In this document: in pieces, positions 14,212 to 18,428 of the stretch
Position numbering within the stretch: the stretch's first letter is position 1
Layout of the letters: every line of letters begins with the position of its first letter
NCBI GenBank assembly: GCA_031426735.1
Contig: JASJPK010000073.1
Coordinates: 1-18,428 of the forward strand
Source: PFJX01 sp031426735
GTDB taxonomy: Bacteria > Pseudomonadota > Gammaproteobacteria > Burkholderiales > Thiobacillaceae
DNA length: 18,428 bases
Direction of reading: 5' to 3'
Program-made: the position numbers and the translations under genes
Notes under the pieces: generated by a model
Told to the model about the DNA's origin: nothing
The model's database searches: none
The model's input: the letters and a program-made list of their open reading frames with translations, nothing else

Positions 14212-14310
14212 GTCGGCAATCCCTTGCCGACAATCCAATCGCGGCGGGCTATGCCGCCGCTTCAAGCCAAAGGCAATCGGACAGTGGATCGGCGGGAAGG
14301 GATTCCCGCC
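14212..14310. repeat. Three successive hairpins between pcm and the nuclease gene
   Basis: Perfect stems are: GTCGGCAA/TTGCCGAC (14212-14219, 14224-14231; 4-base loop), GCGGCGG/CCGCCGC (14241-14247, 14254-14260; 6-base loop) and GGCGGGAA/TTCCCGCC (14291-14298, 14303-14310; 4-base loop). No T-run follows any of them, so they are not classical terminators. Their compact form differs from the GCCGGC REP family and resembles another class of intergenic palindrome. They may stabilise or end the pcm transcript. Confidence 0.75.
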
Positions 14311-14401
14311 CTACTGAAGGAGCCGAAGCGGACCACAGGGAGGTTAGACTTGCCCAGATCGGAAAATGCGCAGTGCGCCTCGTTTCCAGCCCAGAAATCC
14401 C

Positions 14402-14407
14402 GGGAGG
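14402..14407 (+). promoter_or_regulatory. Ribosome binding site deciding a TTG start
   Basis: GGGAGG lies 5 bases before TTG 14413, at which conserved SbcD-type sequence begins. The same frame is open back to 14224, but that part covers intergenic hairpins. Confidence 0.75.
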
Positions 14408-14412
14408 CCCCA

Positions 14413-15651
14413 TTGGTCAAGCTACTGCATACCGCCGACTGGCAGATCGGCAAACTGTTCGGACAGTTCGAAGCCGACGATGCCGCGCTGCTCGCCGAGG
14501 CCCGTTTCAAGACGGTCGAGCGGCTCGCCGCGCTGGCGGTCGAACATGATGTCGATCTGATCCTGGTCGCCGGTGACGTGTTCGATGCGCAGGGGGTCGC
14601 CGACAAGACCATCCACCGTCTGTTCAACGCCATGCAGGGCTATGCCGGACCGTGGCTGCTGATTCCGGGCAATCACGACGCGGCGTTGTCCGAATCGGTG
14701 TGGACGCGTGCCGCACGTCTGCAGGCGATGCCTCCCAACGTCCGCGTCTGCCTGACGCCCGAGCCGATCCTGCTGGCGGACATCGTCGTCGCCGTGCTGC
14801 CGGCGCCGCTGACCCAGCGCAATACCCATAATGATCTGACCGAAGGTTTCGCCGCCGTCGAAACGCCGGCCGGGCTGCTGCGCATCGGCCTGGCGCACGG
14901 CAGCGTGCAGGGCATCCTGGCCGATGGCATCGATTCGTCCAATCCCATCGCCGCCGGCCGCGCCGCACAGGCCGGCCTCGATTACCTGGCGCTGGGCGAC
15001 TGGCACGGCGCCAAGCAGGTCGATGCGCGCACCTGGTACAGCGGCACGCATGAAACCGACCGTTTCAAGGCGAACGATTCCGGCCAGGCGCTGCTGGTCG
15101 AACTGACGGCGGGCGCATTGCCGACGGTGACGCCGGTTGCGACGGGGCAATACCGCTGGCTGGCCGAAACGCTGACGCTGCAGGTGCCCAGCGATGTCGA
15201 GCAGGCGCGGCAACGGCTTGCCGCCTACGGGCCGGCCGATGTGGTGCAACTGGACCTGTCCGGGCGCACCGATCTGAACGGCCACCGGCTGCTGCGCGAA
15301 GGCATCGAGCAAGCGCGCGGCAAAGCCCGCTGTCTGCTCGCCGACCTGTCCGCGCTGCGCCTGGAACCGACGCCGGAAGACATCGACGCGCTGCAAGCCG
15401 ACGGCTATCTCGGCGAAGTCATCGCCGAACTGCAGACCGGCCAGGATGGGCTCGACAGCGCCGGGACGGAAGTCGCACGCGACGCGCTGGCGCTGCTGGC
15501 CAGCCTGCTCGATGCGCAATTGATGGTCAATCATCGTCGGCGAGACGCCGATGCTCCCATGTCGGCGGCACCGTGTTGCGAATCGTCATGGGACGTGCCC
15601 GGGAGCACCGGCGTCCCGCCGGCTCTGCTGCAGGTTGAAGGTGCCGCATGA
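14413..15651 (+). CDS. SbcD-like DNA repair exonuclease (metallophosphoesterase)
   Basis: This 412-residue product is the likely nuclease subunit of an SbcCD/Mre11-Rad50-type complex that trims DNA ends and hairpins. Metal-binding motifs are D9 in 'HTADWQIGK', 'GDVFD' (54-58), 'GNHD' (86-89), 'AHGS' (161-164) and 'GDWHG' (195-199). The first motif is DxQ (Q11) instead of the usual DxH, which I take as a subfamily trait rather than a defect, since all other ligands are present. The start is TTG 14413, behind GGGAGG. The stop overlaps the next gene's ATG (ATGA), which implies coupled translation and a stoichiometric complex. Residues from about 375 to 404 are encoded by a REP inverted pair, so the C-terminal tail looks acquired. 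It is too divergent to name sbcD with certainty; the YhaO-type is an alternative. Confidence 0.87.
   Translation: MVKLLHTADWQIGKLFGQFEADDAALLAEARFKTVERLAALAVEHDVDLILVAGDVFDAQGVADKTIHRLFNAMQGYAGPWLLIPGNHDAALSESVWTRAARLQAMPPNVRVCLTPEPILLADIVVAVLPAPLTQRNTHNDLTEGFAAVETPAGLLRIGLAHGSVQGILADGIDSSNPIAAGRAAQAGLDYLALGDWHGAKQVDARTWYSGTHETDRFKANDSGQALLVELTAGALPTVTPVATGQYRWLAETLTLQVPSDVEQARQRLAAYGPADVVQLDLSGRTDLNGHRLLREGIEQARGKARCLLADLSALRLEPTPEDIDALQADGYLGEVIAELQTGQDGLDSAGTEVARDALALLASLLDAQLMVNHRRRDADAPMSAAPCCESSWDVPGSTGVPPALLQVEGAA
15536..15623. repeat. REP-like inverted pair inside the 3' end of the nuclease gene
   Basis: Unit 15536-15557 carries a few changes from consensus (GTCGGC start, CCGATGCTCC end). 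Unit 15602-15623 is inverted to it and differs by one base from the common form. They are separated by 44 bases, more than in other pairs. Both lie within the reading frame of the upstream gene, and the second ends 24 bases before the ATPase start. Confidence 0.85.
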
Positions 15652-18314
15652 AGCTTGCCCGCATCCGCATCGAGCAGTTCAAGCAGTTTCGCCAGGCCAT
15701 CGAGATCGCCGATCTGGAACCCGGCATCAACCTGTTCACCGGTCCCAACGAAGCCGGCAAAAGCACCATCGTCAGCGCCATTCGCGCCGCGTTTTTCGAG
15801 CGGCATCGTTCCAGCAGCGTCGACGAAATGCGGCCCTGGAGCGACCCGTCCGCCTCGCCCGGGGTCGAACTGGAGTTCGCCGTCGGCGACAAGCACTACA
15901 CGCTGAGCAAGCGCTTCCTCGGCAAGAAGCGCTGCACATTGCAGATCGCCGGCAGTGGCGCTGTGCAGCACCTGGACGGCGCCGAAGCGGAAGACCATCT
16001 CGCCGAACTGCTCGGCTTCGCGCATGCCAGCAAGGGCGTCAGCAAAGCGGATCATTGGGGCATCCCCGGCCTGCTCTGGATACAGCAGGGCGCCGCGCAT
16101 GACATCCGCGAGCCGGTCGGCCATGCCAGCAGGCATCTGCAAAGCGCGCTGAACCAATCGCTCGGCGAAGTCGCCAGCAGCAGCGGCGACGAGGTGCTGA
16201 AACATATCGAGAACGAGCGCAACGAGTTGCTGACGCCGGCCGCCGGCAAGCCCAAGGGGGCGTACCTTGAAGCAGAGAATCGGATCGCCGCGCTGACGGC
16301 GGAAGCACGCACGCTGGACGCCGAGATTGCCTCCTATCGCCAGAAAGTCGACACGCTCGCCGCTCTGCGCCGTGAACACCGCGCCGACGAGGCCGAACAA
16401 CCCTGGCGCGCTTTTCGTGTGCAACAGCAGGCCGCAGCGGACAGACTGGCCGCGATCCAGCGTGTCGAGGAAAACCTCGCGGCGGAGAAGCAGCGCGCCA
16501 GCCAGATCGAGGCGCGCGTCACGCTGTTGCGCAGCCAGCTCGATACCTATGCCAGCCAGGAACAGGCTGTCGCCACACGCAATGCGGCGCTGGCAGCCGC
16601 CCGCCAAGCGCAGACGGTGGCCGCCGCGCTGGTCGCGCAATGGACGGCGCAACGCGCGGAAGCCGCCGACCGACACGCAAACGCACGCGATACATTGCGC
16701 CGTGCGCGCCAGCAGGACACCCGGCAAAGTCTGCTGCGCCAGTTCGACGAGATCCGCCTCAAAGCGGAGAACGCCGGCGCCGTGCTGGGCAAAGCCGAGG
16801 CCGCCCAGACCGCCTTGCTCGAATTGCAGCGTCAGGCCGCCGCCAGCGAGATCAAGCCGGCGGACCTGGCCAACCTGCGTGAACAGCACCGGCAACTGCG
16901 CGAACTGCGCATCCGGCAGGACGCCAGCGCGACCCGGTTGCGCTACGCGCTGGATGCCGGGCGCAGCATCGAGATCGGTGGCGAATCGCTCAGCGGCGCC
17001 GGCGAGCGACGGCTGATCGAAGAAACCGTGATCGCGCTGCCTGGACTCGGCACGCTCGAAATTGCCCCCGGTGGCGCCGATCTGTCGCAACTCCGACGCG
17101 AGCAGGCTGAACTGGCCGACAAACATGCCGCGCTGCTGCAGCGGCTCGGGCTCGCCACGCTGGAAGCCGCCGAAACGCGCCATCAAACGCACAGCCAGCG
17201 CGCCGCGGCGGTTGCTGCCGCCGACGCGACGCTGAAAGCGCTGGCGCCGCTCGGCATCGATACGTTGCGCAGCGAACTTGCCGCCAGCCAGGCCCGCGCC
17301 GGCGAGATCGAACAGGCTTTGGACAAACTGCCTCCCGCCAGCGAGCCTGCTGCGGCATTGCCCGCCGTCTCCGTCGCGGAAGCCGGCGAGGAAGCCGCCG
17401 CCAAATCGCTCGCGCAGATCGACGCCAGCCTGCACAAGGCACAACTCGCTGCCGGCAACGCGCAGACCGAGTGCGAAGCCGCCAGCCGCGAACTGGACGC
17501 CGCACGTGGCGTACTCGATGCCCCCGAACGAGCCGTGCGCGTGGCAGAAACGAATCGCGATCTGGTCGATATGCGCGCCGAACACAGCACGCTGGCTGGC
17601 CGCATCGAATTACTCGCCAGGCAGGTCGCTGAAGCGCATCCCGATATCCTGCGGCAGGACGTGGAACGCTTCCGCAAGAGCGCCGAACAGCACGAAAAAC
17701 GCCACAGCGAGCGCCGCGACGCGTTGCTGAAGCTGGATGTCGAACTGCAGTCAGCCGGCGCCCAGGGGTTGGAAGAACGCCGCGCCGAACTGAGCCGCGA
17801 CCTGGCCCAGGCGCAGCGCCGCGCCGACGAACTGCGCCGCCGCGCCCACGCGCTCGACCATCTGCTGAATCTGCTGCGGGAAAAACGCCGCGCGCTGACC
17901 CGGAAACTGCAGGCACCGTTGCAGAAACACCTGAACCGTTACCTGCAACTGCTGTTCCCGCAGGCCAGCCTGGAAATCGACGAAAACCTCAGCCCCGGTC
18001 CGCTCACCCGAAGCCGCGCCGATGGCACGGAATCGGGCGACTTCGAAGCCCTCAGCTTCGGCGCGCGCGAACAGATGGGCGTCATCAGCCGCCTCGCCTA
18101 CGCCGACCTGCTGCAAGAAGCCGGCCGCCCGACGCTGATCATCCTCGACGACGCGCTGGTGCACAGCGATGAAGACCGCCTGGCACAGATGAAGCGCGTG
18201 TTGTTCGACGCCGCCACCCGGCACCAGATCCTGCTGTTCAGCTGCCACCCGGCAAACTGGCGCGACCTCGGCGTCAGCGCCAGATCGTTACAGGAACTGC
18301 GCGCGGCGGCGTGA
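15648..18314 (+). CDS. SbcC/YhaN-like SMC-type ATPase
   Basis: This 888-residue product is the ATPase partner of the preceding nuclease. The N-terminal lobe begins 'MKLARIRIEQFKQF' and has Walker A 'GPNEAGKST' (32-40). 'WIQQGAAHDIRE' (near 145) is typical of the YhaN-like group. Two long coiled-coil arms (about 190-420 and 480-775) flank a small beta-rich insert 'SIEIGGES...LPGLGTLEIAPGGADL' near 430-485. The C-terminal lobe has the ABC signature 'LSFGAREQ' (802-809), Walker B 'TLIILDD' (829-835) and a D-loop 'LVHSDEDR'. No CxxC zinc hook is present at the apex, so it is not a canonical SbcC/Rad50. The insert probably marks the arm tip. The start overlaps the nuclease stop by 4 bases. Nothing suggests truncation. 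Confidence 0.92.
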   Translation: MKLARIRIEQFKQFRQAIEIADLEPGINLFTGPNEAGKSTIVSAIRAAFFERHRSSSVDEMRPWSDPSASPGVELEFAVGDKHYTLSKRFLGKKRCTLQIAGSGAVQHLDGAEAEDHLAELLGFAHASKGVSKADHWGIPGLLWIQQGAAHDIREPVGHASRHLQSALNQSLGEVASSSGDEVLKHIENERNELLTPAAGKPKGAYLEAENRIAALTAEARTLDAEIASYRQKVDTLAALRREHRADEAEQPWRAFRVQQQAAADRLAAIQRVEENLAAEKQRASQIEARVTLLRSQLDTYASQEQAVATRNAALAAARQAQTVAAALVAQWTAQRAEAADRHANARDTLRRARQQDTRQSLLRQFDEIRLKAENAGAVLGKAEAAQTALLELQRQAAASEIKPADLANLREQHRQLRELRIRQDASATRLRYALDAGRSIEIGGESLSGAGERRLIEETVIALPGLGTLEIAPGGADLSQLRREQAELADKHAALLQRLGLATLEAAETRHQTHSQRAAAVAAADATLKALAPLGIDTLRSELAASQARAGEIEQALDKLPPASEPAAALPAVSVAEAGEEAAAKSLAQIDASLHKAQLAAGNAQTECEAASRELDAARGVLDAPERAVRVAETNRDLVDMRAEHSTLAGRIELLARQVAEAHPDILRQDVERFRKSAEQHEKRHSERRDALLKLDVELQSAGAQGLEERRAELSRDLAQAQRRADELRRRAHALDHLLNLLREKRRALTRKLQAPLQKHLNRYLQLLFPQASLEIDENLSPGPLTRSRADGTESGDFEALSFGAREQMGVISRLAYADLLQEAGRPTLIILDDALVHSDEDRLAQMKRVLFDAATRHQILLFSCHPANWRDLGVSARSLQELRAAA

Positions 18315-18376
18315 AAGCCGCGCTCACGACTAATTGAACGCACCGTCGCTTTCGCGCGGCACTGCTGCCGTGGCTG

Positions 18377-18422
18377 GGAGCGCCGGCCTCTGGCCGGCTG
18401 GCCGGCGGGACGCCGGCGCGCC
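18377..18422. repeat. REP-like inverted pair at the right end
   Basis: Units 18377-18398 and 18401-18422 are inverted with only 2 bases between, the tightest pair in the window. The first has CTCTGG in its centre, and the second ends CGCC in place of CTCC. It lies 62 bases after the ATPase stop. Nothing else is seen in 18315-18428. Confidence 0.85.
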
Positions 18423-18428
18423 AAGGTG

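Noticed and set aside
14291..14310. Rho-independent terminator after pcm
   Set aside because: The stem is perfect, but no T-run follows; listed as a hairpin only.
14224..14412. Earlier TTG start for the SbcD-like gene
   Set aside because: The extension encodes the intergenic hairpins and has no similarity to the family; TTG 14413 has a strong ribosome site next to conserved sequence.
15531..17585. Long minus-strand open frame of 684 residues opposite the SMC-type ATPase
   Set aside because: Same reason: it is antisense to a clear ATPase with Walker and signature motifs, and no recognisable domain is seen.

Overview
The window reads as a chromosomal segment of a GC-rich Gram-negative proteobacterium, most likely a betaproteobacterium. 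The evidence is the codon bias, four lipobox-type lipoproteins in a row, a DhnA-type class I aldolase, a pcm gene, and a RAYT transposase with its own family of GC-rich palindromes. The order cannot be fixed from sequence alone. I saw no rRNA, tRNA, CRISPR array or phage genes.

Left part (1-6184): the 3' end of a caspase-like (C14) protease gene; a REP-associated tyrosine transposase (RAYT) gene on the minus strand; a secreted LPP20-like/DUF4384 protein; then a two-gene unit encoding a FecR-domain periplasmic protein and a CHASE2-class III adenylate cyclase. REP-like palindromes lie in most intergenic spaces here and also inside the RAYT coding sequence.

Middle part (6429-11705): a tight run of six same-strand genes. 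They encode an LPP20 lipoprotein, a CsgG/FlgT-like lipoprotein, two more small LPP20-like lipoproteins, a periplasmic transglutaminase-like protein with a visible Cys-His-Asp triad, and a further LPP20-like protein. With the left part this forms a cluster of about 11 kb built on repeated LPP20-like domains, two cysteine-hydrolase folds and a cAMP-type signalling module. I interpret it as an envelope-associated system resembling the FlgO/FlgP/FlgT lipoproteins but lacking any flagellar gene. Its function is not known to me, and it is the best candidate for an undescribed system here.

Right part: a convergent minus-strand pair, fbaB-type aldolase followed by a small PilZ protein; a degraded DUF72 (YecE-like) gene; pcm on the plus strand; three successive hairpins; and a translationally coupled pair encoding an SbcD-like nuclease and an SbcC/YhaN-like SMC ATPase without a zinc hook. 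REP-like sequence has become part of the 3' coding end of the nuclease gene. The window ends in another REP pair.

Spaces over about 200 bases: 1613-1883 holds a 16-base palindrome and a REP pair. 3309-3508 holds two REP units. 6185-6428 is mostly a large nested inverted repeat. 13114-13521 holds a candidate aldolase promoter, the DUF72 remnant and a dyad upstream of pcm. 14212-14412 holds three hairpins. 18315-18428 holds a REP pair.
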